Shown here piece by piece: positions 55,454-64,000 of a stretch of 64,000 nucleotides of DNA. Location of the stretch: NCBI RefSeq assembly GCF_016919385.1, contig NZ_CP070351.1, forward strand, positions 3,906,001-3,970,000, written 5' to 3'. The notes beneath the pieces were generated by a model. It saw only the letters and a list, made by a program, of their open reading frames with translations. It was not told the origin of the DNA and did not search any database. The translations under genes were made by a program, and so were the position numbers. The stretch comes from Gordonia sp. PDNC005. Lineage in GTDB: Bacteria; Actinomycetota; Actinomycetes; Mycobacteriales; Mycobacteriaceae. Position 1 is the first letter of the stretch. The number at the start of each line of letters is the position of its first letter.

Positions 55454-56388
55454 CCATGCCGGCGAACCTCGACATCTGCCCGTCCTGCCGCATCCAGGCC
55501 CCGCACCGGGAAGGCCGGACGATCTGCCCCCGCTGCGGAGGGCCGCTCACCCAGTCCGCGCCCTCCCGCCGGCCGCCGCCTCCGCCCCGTCGGCCCGCAC
55601 TGCGGTGGACCGCGCACCGCCCGCGTGAGGCGATGCCGGCACCGCGCGGCCCGAGGCGTCCCGAGAAGGGGCCGACGCCGTCGTACGCGTACAACCCGGG
55701 CTGGGGACTGCTCGACGTCCCCGAGAAGGTCGTCGAAGTCGACAGCCGGGTGCCGGCGGCGACCGCAGCTCTCACCCGTGCCATGGAACTGACGTGCCTG
55801 ATTCTCGGGGCCGCCGCTGTCGTCCACGGCGCGCGCTACGTGATCGCCGTGGTGAATCGAACCCGCCCGATCCCGGCATGGATCGATTGGCTCAGCAGCA
55901 TCGCAGTCCTCGTCTTCGGCGTGATGTCGCTGATCGCCGTCGTGGTGGCGATCGTGAGTTTCGGCCGATGGGTCCGCGAGATCCGAGTCCGCAGCTTCGC
56001 CGCGGCCACATTCCTGGATCCGCGTCCCGCGTGGGTGGTGTTCGGATTGACGGTCACGCCGTTGGTCAACGTCATCGGTGCGCCCTGGATGCTGCATGAG
56101 GCCGCCCGAGTGACCGATGCCGACGACGGCAGGCTCATGCGGATTCGGCTGAGGCTGGCGGTTGCCTGGGCGCTCGTCAACGGGGTGGCCGTACTCGCGC
56201 TTATTTACCGGGTGGGGGCGTGGAGCACGAACTCCCTGCAGGTGGACGCCGATGCTCTCGCCCTGGTGACGGCGTCGTTCGCAGTCTCGGCGGTCTTCGC
56301 ACGGTGGGCCGTCACGCGGATCGAACGACTGGCGGGGTCACACTCCGACGTCGAGGAGCGTCCGCTTCGGCGGTTGGTGGCGGCATGA
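55450..56388 (+). CDS. Zinc-ribbon membrane protein, DUF4328-like (Rv3843c-type)
   Basis: 312 residues from GTG 55450 (GTGA overlap with rhodanese). The N-terminal zinc ribbon has CPSC (about 12-15) and CPRC (about 26-29). A Pro/Arg-rich linker (35-80) follows, then five or six helices with a DUF4328-like pattern (FGRWVREIRVRSFAAATFLD, VVFGLTVTPLVNVIGAPWML). It resembles M. tuberculosis Rv3843c, next to glpQ1 there as here. Function unknown. Confidence 0.8.
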   Translation: MTMPANLDICPSCRIQAPHREGRTICPRCGGPLTQSAPSRRPPPPPRRPALRWTAHRPREAMPAPRGPRRPEKGPTPSYAYNPGWGLLDVPEKVVEVDSRVPAATAALTRAMELTCLILGAAAVVHGARYVIAVVNRTRPIPAWIDWLSSIAVLVFGVMSLIAVVVAIVSFGRWVREIRVRSFAAATFLDPRPAWVVFGLTVTPLVNVIGAPWMLHEAARVTDADDGRLMRIRLRLAVAWALVNGVAVLALIYRVGAWSTNSLQVDADALALVTASFAVSAVFARWAVTRIERLAGSHSDVEERPLRRLVAA

Positions 56389-57170
56389 ACGCACGCGACG
56401 TCTCCCGCTCGGGCAAACCCGCCGTCGTCGCGCACCGCGGCGCGTCGGGCGAGATGGCCGAGCACACGCTCGCCGCATACGAACTGGCACTGCAGCAGGG
56501 GTCTGACGGCCTCGAATGCGACGTCCGGCTCACCGCCGACCACGAACTCGTCTGCATCCACGACCGGACCATCGAACGGACATCGGACGGTGTGGGTGTC
56601 GTCAGTGAGATGACCCTCGCGCAGCTCCGCGAGCACGACTTCGGATCATGGCACAGCGGAACGGCGGCCCAGGTCTTGACGCTCCGGGAGCTGTTGACGC
56701 TCACCCTCGACTGGCATCGGCCCGTGCGACTGTTCATCGAGACGAAGCATCCGGTCCGCTACGGCAGCCTTGTCGAGACCGCGCTGTTGGAGATGCTCCA
56801 CGAGTTCGGCGTGGCGTCCCCGCCGTCGGCCGATCACAGCAGGGCCGTCGTCATCTCGTTCTCGTCGGCGGGCGTCTGGCGGATCCGGCGCAGCGCGCCG
56901 ATCCTCCCGACCATCCTCCTCGGCGACACCGCACGCATCATCGGGGGAACCGCCGCGACCGCGGTAGGCGCGACCGGTGTCGGCCCCTCGATCGAGACTC
57001 TGAGGCTGCACCCCGAGCTGGTCGACCGTGCCGCCGCATCCGGCCGCGTCACCTACTGCTGGACGGTCGACGAGAAACCCGACGTTCAGCTCTGCGCCGA
57101 CCTGGGTGTCCGATGGGTGGCGACGAACCATCCGGCACGAGTTCGGGACTGGCTCGTCACCGTCGACTGA
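56385..57170 (+). CDS. glpQ1: Glycerophosphodiester phosphodiesterase
   Basis: 261 residues from ATG 56385 (ATGA overlap). GDPD motifs: VVAHRGASGEMAEHTLAAYE, GLECDVRLTADHELVCIHDR, IETKHPVRYG and the closing YCWTVDEKPD with RWVATNHP. There is no signal peptide, so it is probably cytoplasmic. It hydrolyses glycerophosphodiesters to glycerol-3-phosphate and an alcohol in phospholipid turnover. Confidence 0.92.
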   Translation: MNARDVSRSGKPAVVAHRGASGEMAEHTLAAYELALQQGSDGLECDVRLTADHELVCIHDRTIERTSDGVGVVSEMTLAQLREHDFGSWHSGTAAQVLTLRELLTLTLDWHRPVRLFIETKHPVRYGSLVETALLEMLHEFGVASPPSADHSRAVVISFSSAGVWRIRRSAPILPTILLGDTARIIGGTAATAVGATGVGPSIETLRLHPELVDRAAASGRVTYCWTVDEKPDVQLCADLGVRWVATNHPARVRDWLVTVD

Positions 57171-57201
57171 CCGCGGTCGAGGCTCTGCGACACTGGTACC
57201 C

Positions 57202-58119
57202 ATGGCAAAGAAGAGCAAGCGCGGCAGTGGTCCGCGCCCGGGTAGCAATCGCGCGGAGCGGGTAGCCGCACGCAAGGCCAGGCAGGCCGCGTCGTTAGAG
57301 GCCCCGGCCCGCCCGTTCGAGGGTCTCGCCGCCGAGTGCGACCTCGTCGCGATGCGGTCGTTCATCGCGTCGGCCACCGCACAGGTGACATTCGCCGACG
57401 GCTTCGGAGCAGCCCACGAGGCGGACTTCGCCACCGTGCTGCCCGGCGCGGTGTTCGCCGACGTGCGCGAACGGCCGACGGGCGCTCAGGGTCTGGTCGC
57501 TCTGCAGACCGACCCGGAACCCGCCGATCTGCGCGCGTCGCTGTCGGCCGCCCTTGCGTGGGCGGGCAACGCGGAGCCCGGCGCCGAGTACACCGGCGAC
57601 GTGGTCGAGGCCGCGCTCACCGACATCATCGACCCGGCGGCGTCGCTTGAGGTGATCGTGTACGAGAACTTCGACTGGTGGTTCGCCGAGGGGGCCGAGC
57701 CCGACCCTCAGGTCAAGGCGATGCTGCAGCGCGCCAACGACACGATCCTCCCGACTGCGCGGCTACACCCGGCCAGCGGCGTCGGAGCACCGTGGTGGGT
57801 CGACGCAGGCGAACGCGCCCATCTGCGGTGGGTGCGCCCCGAAGACGAGGAGTCGCTGATGAACGCACTCGCCCGTGTCCACGCCGCCGGAGCGTTGACG
57901 ATGGGTGAGAATTCGCGTTTCGCCGGCTCATTCCGTACCCATGGTCTGGTGGTTCCGGTGTTCGACCTCGACGTCGAAGCGCACCACGAGGAGTGGCACG
58001 ACGGTCTTGAGGCACTGGACGCCGCACTGACTGAGGCGCTCGCCGACACGTCGGATCTCACGGCCGCCCAGCGGTCGTCGCGCGCCGGCATCATCGGCCG
58101 CCAGGTGACCCTGCGCTGA
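57202..58119 (+). CDS. DUF5926-like protein
   Basis: 305 residues. The N-terminus is basic and Ala/Arg-rich (MAKKSKRGSGPRPGSNRAER). The rest is a soluble mixed alpha/beta protein with EGLAAECDLVAMRSFIASAT, YENFDWWFAEGAEPD and HLRWVRPEDEESLMNALARV. The pattern matches the actinobacterial DUF5926 family, function unknown. It is 31 bp downstream of glpQ1. Confidence 0.75.
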   Translation: MAKKSKRGSGPRPGSNRAERVAARKARQAASLEAPARPFEGLAAECDLVAMRSFIASATAQVTFADGFGAAHEADFATVLPGAVFADVRERPTGAQGLVALQTDPEPADLRASLSAALAWAGNAEPGAEYTGDVVEAALTDIIDPAASLEVIVYENFDWWFAEGAEPDPQVKAMLQRANDTILPTARLHPASGVGAPWWVDAGERAHLRWVRPEDEESLMNALARVHAAGALTMGENSRFAGSFRTHGLVVPVFDLDVEAHHEEWHDGLEALDAALTEALADTSDLTAAQRSSRAGIIGRQVTLR

Positions 58120-58132
58120 TCTGATTCGTCCG

Positions 58133-58188
58133 ACCATCACCGCTCAGCGGGAGTAGCGCTTCCACGAGGCCTACCGCCGCTGAGCGGT
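58133..58188. repeat. 56-bp repeat, copy 1 (hairpin)
   Basis: This unit is 54/56 identical to 59123-59178, in the same orientation; the two differences are both T to C in the central part. Each carries 12-bp inverted arms (ACCGCTCAGCGG / CCGCTGAGCGGT) and an inner GTAG/CTAC pairing. This copy lies between convergent genes and could terminate both. Confidence 0.8.
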
Positions 58189-58193
58189 AACGG

Positions 58194-59018
58194 TTAGACA
58201 CGTCGTGACGGTCGTCGATGGACTTCAGCGCGGATAGCATCAAGAATCTTCGCGGTCGTCTCCGCGGTCTGGAACATGACCTGCTTGTAGGTGAAACGCA
58301 GCGGCGTGTAGCCGAGGGCATGCGCGTCGACATCGCGAACCCGGTCGGATTCGAAGTGCTCCCGGTCGCCGTGGAATCGCCACCCGTCGAGTTCGATGAT
58401 GAGCCAGTCTCCGACCAGGATGTCGACAATTCCAACGCCGGTTATCGTCACTTGAATGTCGAAGTCGACGTTGAGGCTTCGCAGGAATAGCCGGATGACA
58501 GTCTCCGGGCCCGACTCTGCGCGACCGTCACATCTGTCGAGTAGTTCGCCGATTCGCTTCGGCGCGTCCCGGAACTGGTACTCGAGCTGGTCGCGGGTCA
58601 TCAGCTTCTTGTTCAGGATCGAGTCGCACGCCACGATGAAGCCGGTGTCGTCGAGACAGCGTGCGGCGTATTGCAACGCGGTCTCGACGTCGTCGACCGC
58701 GCCGTACTCGGGCTCTGGCCGACCGAAACGTCGGCAGAACGGTCCACGAAGATTCTGCACACCCCAATTGTTCGCGCGAACGTGAAGGTCGTGGTGTTCT
58801 GGGACCCACACGTCCCATCGTCTGAGCGCCGAAATGCAGCTGAGGACTCCTCCGCGTTTCACGGCGCGGACGGTCTCTCCGGGCGGGTCGCCGATCAAGT
58901 ACCACCCGCGCCGGAGCCTGCGTGCACTGCCGTCTCTGATGAGCTTCGCGAATCCGGCTCGGCCGAAATGCCTGCGGAGTTCTTGTGCGGGGTACACCCC
59001 GGTCGGGATCGAGTCCAT
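58194..59018 (-). CDS. AbiEi-like/DUF559 endonuclease-fold protein
   Basis: 274 residues from ATG 59018. The N-terminal 90 residues look like the winged helix of AbiEi-type antitoxins (GVYPAQELRRHFGRAGFAKL, DGSARRLRRGWYLIGDPPG). The C-terminal 110 residues are a DUF559/Vsr-like PD-(D/E)xK fold (GIVDILVGDWLIIELDGWRF, HGDREHFESDRVRDVDAHAL, GYTPLRFTYKQVM). No AbiEii toxin gene is next to it. It is bracketed by the two 56-bp direct repeats. Confidence 0.8.
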   Translation of the reverse strand: MDSIPTGVYPAQELRRHFGRAGFAKLIRDGSARRLRRGWYLIGDPPGETVRAVKRGGVLSCISALRRWDVWVPEHHDLHVRANNWGVQNLRGPFCRRFGRPEPEYGAVDDVETALQYAARCLDDTGFIVACDSILNKKLMTRDQLEYQFRDAPKRIGELLDRCDGRAESGPETVIRLFLRSLNVDFDIQVTITGVGIVDILVGDWLIIELDGWRFHGDREHFESDRVRDVDAHALGYTPLRFTYKQVMFQTAETTAKILDAIRAEVHRRPSRRV

Positions 59019-59122
59019 GCTCGACACTGTCGCCGACGAATACGCCCGAATCCGACGGCCGCGAGAAAGTGGACGCTCTGTGGAGGACTGGAGACTTGTC
59101 CACAGAGTCACCTGCGCGTTCA

Positions 59123-59178
59123 ACCATCACCGCTCAGCGGGAGTAGCGCCCCCACGAGGCCTACCGCCGCTGAGCGGT
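59123..59178. repeat. 56-bp repeat, copy 2 (hairpin)
   Basis: Direct copy of 58133-58188, two mismatches. It lies 16 bp beyond the ferritin stop and upstream of the AbiEi-like gene, so it may act as the ferritin terminator. Confidence 0.8.
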
Positions 59179-59194
59179 CATGACTAGACCGGAC

Positions 59195-59740
59195 TCAGAG
59201 GTTGCCGCCTGCGGCGATGGGCGCCGACACGTCGTTCTGGCCGGTTTTGCTGTTGAGTTCGCGCTCGACGAAGTTCTCCAGGTCGAACAGGTTTCCGTTC
59301 GCCCGCTCCGCAATGGTCTGCAGGGTGGTCATCGAGGCGACCTCTTCGACCTGCTCCTTGAGGAACCATTGCATGAACTGTTCGCCCAGGTAGTCGCCGC
59401 TCTCGCGCGCCGAGCTCGCGAGGTCGACGATCTGCTGGGTCACCTGCTTCTCTTGAGCGAGCGCCAGAGCGATGGGTTCCCGGTACTCGCTGAACTCAGT
59501 GGCGGGAGCCGAGGCGGCCGGCACCTTGACGTCGATGTCGCGGTCCAGGAAGTACTGCACGATCATCATCGCGTGATTGCGCTCTTCCACCGACTGCTCG
59601 TAGAAGTGCTGCGCCATCTGCGGCATGTCGTGCGCGGCGTACCAGACGGCGAGCGCGATGTACTGCTGTGAGGCGGAGAACTCATTGCTGATCTGTTCGT
59701 GGAGCAGCTCTTGGAACGGGGTACGCGCGGTGTCGGTCAT
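59195..59740 (-). CDS. bfrB: Ferritin, BfrB-like
   Basis: 181 residues. A four-helix ferritin with ferroxidase residues in QISNEFSASQQYIALAVWYA, SVEERNHAMMIVQYFLDRDI and FLKEQVEEVASM. It matches mycobacterial BfrB (Rv3841), a non-haem ferritin storing iron as ferric mineral, with the long C-terminal tail seen in that group (DVSAPIAAGGNL). Position between an LCP gene and glpQ1 also matches M. tuberculosis. I saw no clear iron-box. Confidence 0.94.
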   Translation of the reverse strand: MTDTARTPFQELLHEQISNEFSASQQYIALAVWYAAHDMPQMAQHFYEQSVEERNHAMMIVQYFLDRDIDVKVPAASAPATEFSEYREPIALALAQEKQVTQQIVDLASSARESGDYLGEQFMQWFLKEQVEEVASMTTLQTIAERANGNLFDLENFVERELNSKTGQNDVSAPIAAGGNL

Positions 59741-59750
59741 GCGGACCAGA

Positions 59751-61031
59751 TTAGCCGAGTGGTGACCCGTCTGAACTGCTCAGCAGCTCCTTCGGTACCT
59801 CGACGCCCTTACTGACGTATTCGAAGAACGTCGTGGTGGTCGATCCGGGGATCAGGGAGTCGCCGTCGTCGGTCACCTGGTCCCCGTCGGTCGGGACGGT
59901 TGTGGTGAGCGGATCCCGCAACTTGTAGGCGAGCCATGCGAGATGCCACAGGTGGTCGCCGTCGGCGACGGTCACCGCGTCGACGGCGCCGTTCGCGAAC
60001 GGGATCAGCCGGAACGGATTGAGCAGGACTCCCGGGCTGGTGGCCTTCGACATCAACGCGGCGAAGAACTTCCGCTGATTGACCACACGCTCGAGGTCGG
60101 CGTTCGGGAAGGCGCGAGTGCGAACCAGGCCGAGCGCCTGAGCGCCGTTCAACTCCTGGCAGCCGGCCTTCAGTCGGAGGCCTGCCTTCGGGTCGCGAAG
60201 CGGCTTGTTCAAACACATCTCGACACCGCCGACGGCGTCGACCAGGCTGTCGAAGCCGCCGAATCCGATCTCGATGTAGTGATCGATGTGGACCTTGCTG
60301 AACTCCTCGATCGTCTGGACCAGCAGTTTGGGGCCGCCGGTGTTGAAGGCCGAGTTGACCTTGTGACTGCCCTGGCCGGGGATAGGGACATACAGGTCGC
60401 GGGGGACGCTGATGAGCATCGGCCGTCCCGACGTCGGGAAGTGCGCGAGCATGATCGTGTCTGTGCGCGCGCCGTCGCTGTCGCCGGTGGCGAGCTTGTC
60501 CTTGTCGGCCTGGCTGAGGCCGGACCGGGAGTCGGTGCCGACGATGAGCCAGTTGGTGCCCGGCGTGTCGCCGATGCGACCCGAGTAGTCGGCGAGCGCG
60601 TCCACTCGATTCAGCTTGGTGTCGTAGTAGAACAGCAGGGCCACCGGCGTGAGCAGCAGGACGAGCAGCACGACAAGCGCGATACGCAGCCACCGACGCG
60701 GCCTCCGCCTGCGGGGCTTCTTCGTCGGGGCCGCCGCGGGTTTCCCTCCGCGAGGCGGCTGCGCGGCCGGCCGCGGCTCGGGCCGACGGGGCGGTGGGCC
60801 CGGCGGGCGTCGCCGATCGTCACGCGGGACGGGTTGGGGTTCCTGCCGCGGCGCGTACCCGGGGCGGCCCTGAAGCCTGTCGTCTCCGCCCGCGGGGTTG
60901 TGTCTGCGGGGCTGGGACGGCTCCTGTGACCAGGCGAGCGGCGGTCGATACGGCTCCTGGCGAGGCGGACGCGGCCGCTCGCCTCGAGGCGGCGGCCTGC
61001 GCATCATCGGCGGCTCAGGCTGGTCGTTCAT
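59751..61031 (-). CDS. LytR-CpsA-Psr (LCP) family protein
   Basis: 426 residues from ATG 61031; the upstream in-frame extension is Arg-rich noise. The first 105 residues are cytoplasmic and Pro/Arg-rich, followed by one helix (about 110-132). The extracytoplasmic LCP domain has NWLIVGTDSRSGLSQADKD, ARTDTIMLAHFPTSGRPMLI, SVPRDLYVPIPGQGSHKVNS and LVRTRAFPNADLERVVNQRK. LCP enzymes attach arabinogalactan or similar polymers to peptidoglycan. Corresponds to Rv3840-like genes. Confidence 0.93.
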   Translation of the reverse strand: MNDQPEPPMMRRPPPRGERPRPPRQEPYRPPLAWSQEPSQPRRHNPAGGDDRLQGRPGYAPRQEPQPVPRDDRRRPPGPPPRRPEPRPAAQPPRGGKPAAAPTKKPRRRRPRRWLRIALVVLLVLLLTPVALLFYYDTKLNRVDALADYSGRIGDTPGTNWLIVGTDSRSGLSQADKDKLATGDSDGARTDTIMLAHFPTSGRPMLISVPRDLYVPIPGQGSHKVNSAFNTGGPKLLVQTIEEFSKVHIDHYIEIGFGGFDSLVDAVGGVEMCLNKPLRDPKAGLRLKAGCQELNGAQALGLVRTRAFPNADLERVVNQRKFFAALMSKATSPGVLLNPFRLIPFANGAVDAVTVADGDHLWHLAWLAYKLRDPLTTTVPTDGDQVTDDGDSLIPGSTTTTFFEYVSKGVEVPKELLSSSDGSPLG

Positions 61032-61078
61032 CCTGGCAACCGTACCGGTGACACCTGGCCGAAACCTGAGTCTGTCGG

Positions 61079-61903
61079 CTATTCGACTGCCGCCACCCCG
61101 TCGGAGAGCGCCACGACGACGGCGCCCCCGATCGCGGCGACGAACGCGATAACCATGACCGATCCCCACCCCGCGCGGGCCGAATCGCCCAGTAGAACGG
61201 CGCCGACGACGCCCGGGATCACGGTCTCGCCAACGGCGACGGCGGCCGCCGCGCCCGCGACCGCCCCGGTCTGCAGTGCTGCGGTGAACAGATAGAAACC
61301 GCCGGCCCCGCACAGCACCACCGCGTACGCGGCCGGGTCGGTCAGAATCTCGCCGGGCCGGAACGGATCGACTCCCTCGACCACGCGAACGGCGACGGTC
61401 ATCAAGCCGAACAACACCCCTGAGGTCATCGCTGCAGGCAACGCCGTGCGTCGGCCTCCCGCGCGGACCGCGATCAGCCCGCCCGACAGCAGGACGACGC
61501 CGACGATGAGCAGGCCCCAGTGCAGCGCAGCGCCGGGATCGTCATGCCCCTCGGCACCTGCGGTGAGGCCGAGGATCACCAGTGCGAGCACGGCGACGGT
61601 GATGCCGAGCCGGTCCCGCCGCGACAGTGTCACACCGAGCACCACGGCAGCGAGCACGGCGGTGACCAGCAGGTTCGAGCTGATGATCGGCTGTGAGAGG
61701 AACAGTGGCAGCGTCCGTGAAGCGACCGCGGTGCACACGAAGCCGACGGCGTCGAGGGCCATACCGGCTAGGAACACCGGATGGATCATCGCTGCCAGGG
61801 GTGATGCATCGGCGCTCGCCCTGGCGGCAGCGTGCGCCTGCATCACCGACGCTGTTCCGAACGCGAGAGCGGCGGCGATCGCAGCGATCACACCGACAGT
61901 CAC
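61079..61903 (-). CDS. DMT superfamily (EamA/NIPA-like) transporter
   Basis: 274 residues with about nine or ten transmembrane helices in two halves, starting GVIAAIAAALAFGTASVMQA. The pattern SQPIISSNLLVTAVLAAVVL and FTAALQTGAVAGAAAAVAVG is typical of actinobacterial DMT exporters. The substrate is not evident. It lies 12 bp downstream of serS on the same strand. Confidence 0.8.
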   Translation of the reverse strand: MTVGVIAAIAAALAFGTASVMQAHAAARASADASPLAAMIHPVFLAGMALDAVGFVCTAVASRTLPLFLSQPIISSNLLVTAVLAAVVLGVTLSRRDRLGITVAVLALVILGLTAGAEGHDDPGAALHWGLLIVGVVLLSGGLIAVRAGGRRTALPAAMTSGVLFGLMTVAVRVVEGVDPFRPGEILTDPAAYAVVLCGAGGFYLFTAALQTGAVAGAAAAVAVGETVIPGVVGAVLLGDSARAGWGSVMVIAFVAAIGGAVVVALSDGVAAVE

Positions 61904-61915
61904 GCCGGTACCGCG

Positions 61916-63172
61916 TTACTTGGGGGTGATGACGTCGACTCCGACGAAGCGCGCGAGCTCCTCCGGCAGCTTCACCGATCCGTCGGCCTGCTGATGGTTC
62001 TCCAGGATCGCAACAAGCCAGCGCGTCGTGGCGAGTGTCCCGTTGAGTGTCGCGGCGGTCTGCGCTTTGCCGTTCTCGTCGCGGTACCGGACCTGTAGAC
62101 GGCGCGCCTGGAAGGTGGTGCAGTTCGACGTCGAGGTCAGCTCACGGTAGGTGTTCTGGGTCGGGACCCACGCCTCGCAGTCGAACTTGCGGGCTGCAGA
62201 GCTGCCGAGATCTCCACCCGCGACGTCGATGACGCGGTACGGGACGTCGATCGCGGCGAGCATGTCCTTCTCCCACGCGAGGAGACGCTGGTGCTCGGCT
62301 TCGGCGTCTTCCGGCCTGCAATAGACGAAGCCCTCGACCTTGTCGAACTGGTGGACGCGGATGATGCCGCGGGTGTCCTTGCCGTACGAGCCGGCTTCAC
62401 GGCGGAAGCACGTCGACCAGCCTGCGTAGCGCTTCGGGCCGTCGGACAGGTCGAGGATCTCGTCGGAGTGGTAGCCGGCGAGCGGCACCTCCGACGTGCC
62501 TACGAGGTACATGTCGTCGGCTTCGAGGTGGTACACCTCGTCGGCGTGCGAGCCGAGGAATCCGGTTCCCTGCATCACCTCGGGCCGAACCAGTACGGGC
62601 GGGATCATCAGCGTGAAGCCGTTGGCGGTGGCCTTGGCGGCCGCCATGTTGAGCAGGCCGAGCTGGAGTTGTGCGCCGAGGCCGGTGAGGAAGTAGAAAC
62701 GCGATCCCGACACCTTGGCGCCGCGCGCCATGTCGATGAGGCCGAGGCGTTCGCCGATCTCGAGATGATCCTTCGGGTCGACGATCTCGCGGGGCTCACC
62801 CACGTGCTCGATGACGACGTAGTCGTCCTCGCCGCCGGGCGGGGTGGCCTCGGAGACGATGTTCGAGATGGCGCGCTGGCAACGAGTCGCGGTCTCGTCG
62901 GCCTCACTCTGACGGGCGACTGCGGCCTTGACCTGCTCGGCCAGTTCTTTGCCGCGCGCGAGCAGGGCAGCCTTCTCGTCTCCGGACGCCTTGCCCACCT
63001 GTTTGCCGAGGGCCTTCTGCTCCGAGCGGAGGGCGTCGGCCTCGGAGATGGCGGCACGACGGTCCACGTCGGCCTGCAACAGCTGGTCGACGAGCGCCGG
63101 GTCTTCGCCGCGAGTGCGCTGCGACGCGCGGACGAGGTCGGGATTATCACGCAGGATCTTCAGATCGATCAC
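61916..63172 (-). CDS. serS: Seryl-tRNA synthetase
   Basis: 418 residues from ATG 63172. The N-terminal coiled-coil arm (about 30-105; QTRGED... [20 protein letters not shown]) is followed by a class II catalytic core with motif 2 in [40 protein letters not shown] and motif 3 in [20 protein letters not shown]. It charges tRNA-Ser. The position next to an Rv3835-like gene matches Rv3834c. Confidence 0.97.
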   Translation of the reverse strand: MIDLKILRDNPDLVRASQRTRGEDPALVDQLLQADVDRRAAISEADALRSEQKALGKQVGKASGDEKAALLARGKELAEQVKAAVARQSEADETATRCQRAISNIVSEATPPGGEDDYVVIEHVGEPREIVDPKDHLEIGERLGLIDMARGAKVSGSRFYFLTGLGAQLQLGLLNMAAAKATANGFTLMIPPVLVRPEVMQGTGFLGSHADEVYHLEADDMYLVGTSEVPLAGYHSDEILDLSDGPKRYAGWSTCFRREAGSYGKDTRGIIRVHQFDKVEGFVYCRPEDAEAEHQRLLAWEKDMLAAIDVPYRVIDVAGGDLGSSAARKFDCEAWVPTQNTYRELTSTSNCTTFQARRLQVRYRDENGKAQTAATLNGTLATTRWLVAILENHQQADGSVKLPEELARFVGVDVITPK

Positions 63173-63226
63173 ACCTCGACCCTACTAGGAAGACACAGGC
63201 TCAACCGACCAGGCATGATGGATGTG

Positions 63227-64000
63227 ATGACTTCCGACAGCGACAACGGCGGGGACGGCAGCGAACTGCTGCCGTCGTTGGACGACGCCGACGAGTTCAA
63301 GACACAGCCGGTCGAGGGCGACGCCTCCGATCAGGCCGACGACGCTGCGCCCGACACGGACCCGGCGACGCTGCGAGGCCCACGCCATCGACTGCGGTTC
63401 GTTCTGGGTGCAATCCTGGTCGGCGCGGTTGTCGCGGGAGGTGTGCTGTTCGCGACGGACGCGTTCGCCGAAGGCGGCGGAGTCGGCTCGACCGAGATCG
63501 GCGAGAGCAGCACGATCGACGACGATTTGAGTCGTTCGGAACCGGGCGACTGCTTGCAGTGGACCGTCAACCCGCCCAGTAAGGCGAGCACCGTCGACTG
63601 CGCGGACCCGCACCGTTTTGAGGTCGCCGGGACGCTCGACACCTCGGCCTTCCCGTCGTCGGAGTTCGCCGCTGACGCGCCGTGGCCGGGGGAGGAGCGA
63701 TTCGCCTCGATCCGTGACGAGAACTGTCCCGCGGTCGTCGACCGTTACCTCGGCGGCGGCCTCGACCCGGCAGGTCGGTTCTCCGTCGGACTCATGCGTC
63801 CGGGCCGCTCACAGTGGGAACGCGGAGCTCGCGTGCTGCGCTGCGGGATCGAGCAGGCGGGCGCCAAGGGAGTCCAGGAGGAGTTCACCGGGCGCGTCGC
63901 CGATGTCGACCAGTCGTTCGCGTGGCCTGTCGGCACGTGCATCGGAATCAACAAGGAGACGCGGGAGCCGACCGGCAAGGTGGTGAACTGCGCGGAGCCG
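63227..64000 (+). CDS. Septum-formation-domain membrane protein (3'-truncated)
   Basis: Open to the window end (258 codons, no stop), so absent from complete-ORF lists. Starts at 63215, 63218, 63224 or 63227 are all in frame. An acidic cytoplasmic N-terminus (about 1-55) is followed by one helix (about 58-80; FVLGAILVGAVVAGGVLFAT). Extracytoplasmic Cys-containing repeats follow: SEPGDCLQWTVNP...VDCADPHRFEVAG, DENCPAVVD and VGTCIG...VVNCAEP, the pattern of the septum-formation domain. It corresponds to Rv3835 beside serS. Confidence 0.85.
   Translation, partial: MTSDSDNGGDGSELLPSLDDADEFKTQPVEGDASDQADDAAPDTDPATLRGPRHRLRFVLGAILVGAVVAGGVLFATDAFAEGGGVGSTEIGESSTIDDDLSRSEPGDCLQWTVNPPSKASTVDCADPHRFEVAGTLDTSAFPSSEFAADAPWPGEERFASIRDENCPAVVDRYLGGGLDPAGRFSVGLMRPGRSQWERGARVLRCGIEQAGAKGVQEEFTGRVADVDQSFAWPVGTCIGINKETREPTGKVVNCAEP

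Noticed and set aside
1..64000. CRISPR array, tRNA, rRNA or transposase
   Set aside because: No regularly spaced direct repeats, cloverleaf-like GTTCGAATC segments, rRNA motifs or DDE/recombinase proteins were seen on either strand.

Overview
This is a GC-rich chromosomal segment from a mycolic-acid-type actinobacterium (order Mycobacteriales). Gordonia or a close relative is my best guess. The basis is base composition, GTG starts, ATGA/GTGA gene overlaps, a fused LysX, an F420-type enzyme, and a gene set shared with the oriC-proximal arm of Mycobacterium tuberculosis. As I remember that genome, serS, Rv3835, an LCP protein, bfrB, glpQ1, the Rv3843c-like zinc-ribbon membrane protein, sodA and gltBD all lie within Rv3834c-Rv3859c. 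The genus was not tested by any search.

Layout. 1-2845: a 5'-truncated SulP transporter and a convergent APC permease share a hairpin terminator. 2989-8063: a non-housekeeping chaperone locus (GrpE-like protein divergent from a short Hsp70, a helical/Fn3-like protein, and a TerD protein). 8066-12157: small membrane proteins (YccF, DoxX), a catalase, a DUF937 protein and a DMP19/DUF4375-like protein. 12217-14802: acyl-CoA synthetase and an HSL-type esterase. 15012-21099: gltBD. 21157-22265: an RBBP9-type hydrolase and a MerR regulator, bracketed by two mirror-image copies of a 47-bp hairpin.

The most interesting part is 22291-33887. I read it as a class V lanthipeptide (lexapeptide/cacaoidin-type) gene cluster. 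Three tandem short genes, two of them missed by a 60-residue ORF cutoff, encode 52-, 57- and 56-residue precursors. They share a leader (MNEKLIAGY..FAS.DEF), a proline/threonine-rich core and a C-terminal T-x-x-x-G-C end. A strong hairpin follows. Next come seven tightly coupled genes: a methyltransferase, an EpiD/LanD-type flavoprotein fused to a degenerate kinase domain, an APH-like kinase, a HopA1-type protein, an active/inactive M16 peptidase pair and an LLM-class F420-dependent reductase. Divergent from the precursors is an Xre regulator with a palindromic operator, followed by a membrane protein and an ABC-2 exporter. The predicted product is a heavily dehydrated linear peptide closed at its C-terminus by an aminovinyl-methylcysteine ring, N-methylated, with possible D-residues made by Dha/Dhb reduction.

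33895-51313: two small ORFs, an S4-domain protein, lysX, an AlkC/AlkD-type repair protein, rraA, gabD2, a cutinase, a RecB-like TM0106-family nuclease, a GDT1 cation exchanger, a fused ECF transporter (Rv2326c/Rv2325c-like), two paralogous membrane proteins and an AraC/DinB-type regulator with a RibD-C reductase. 51386-64000: sodA, msrA, an AlkZ-like protein, a VOC protein, an intergenic DnaA-box cluster, rhodanese, zinc-ribbon membrane protein, glpQ1, a DUF5926-like protein, an AbiEi/DUF559 gene flanked by 56-bp direct repeats, ferritin, an LCP protein, a DMT transporter, serS and the 5' part of a septum-formation-domain protein. I saw no rRNA, tRNA, CRISPR array, transposase or prophage gene.
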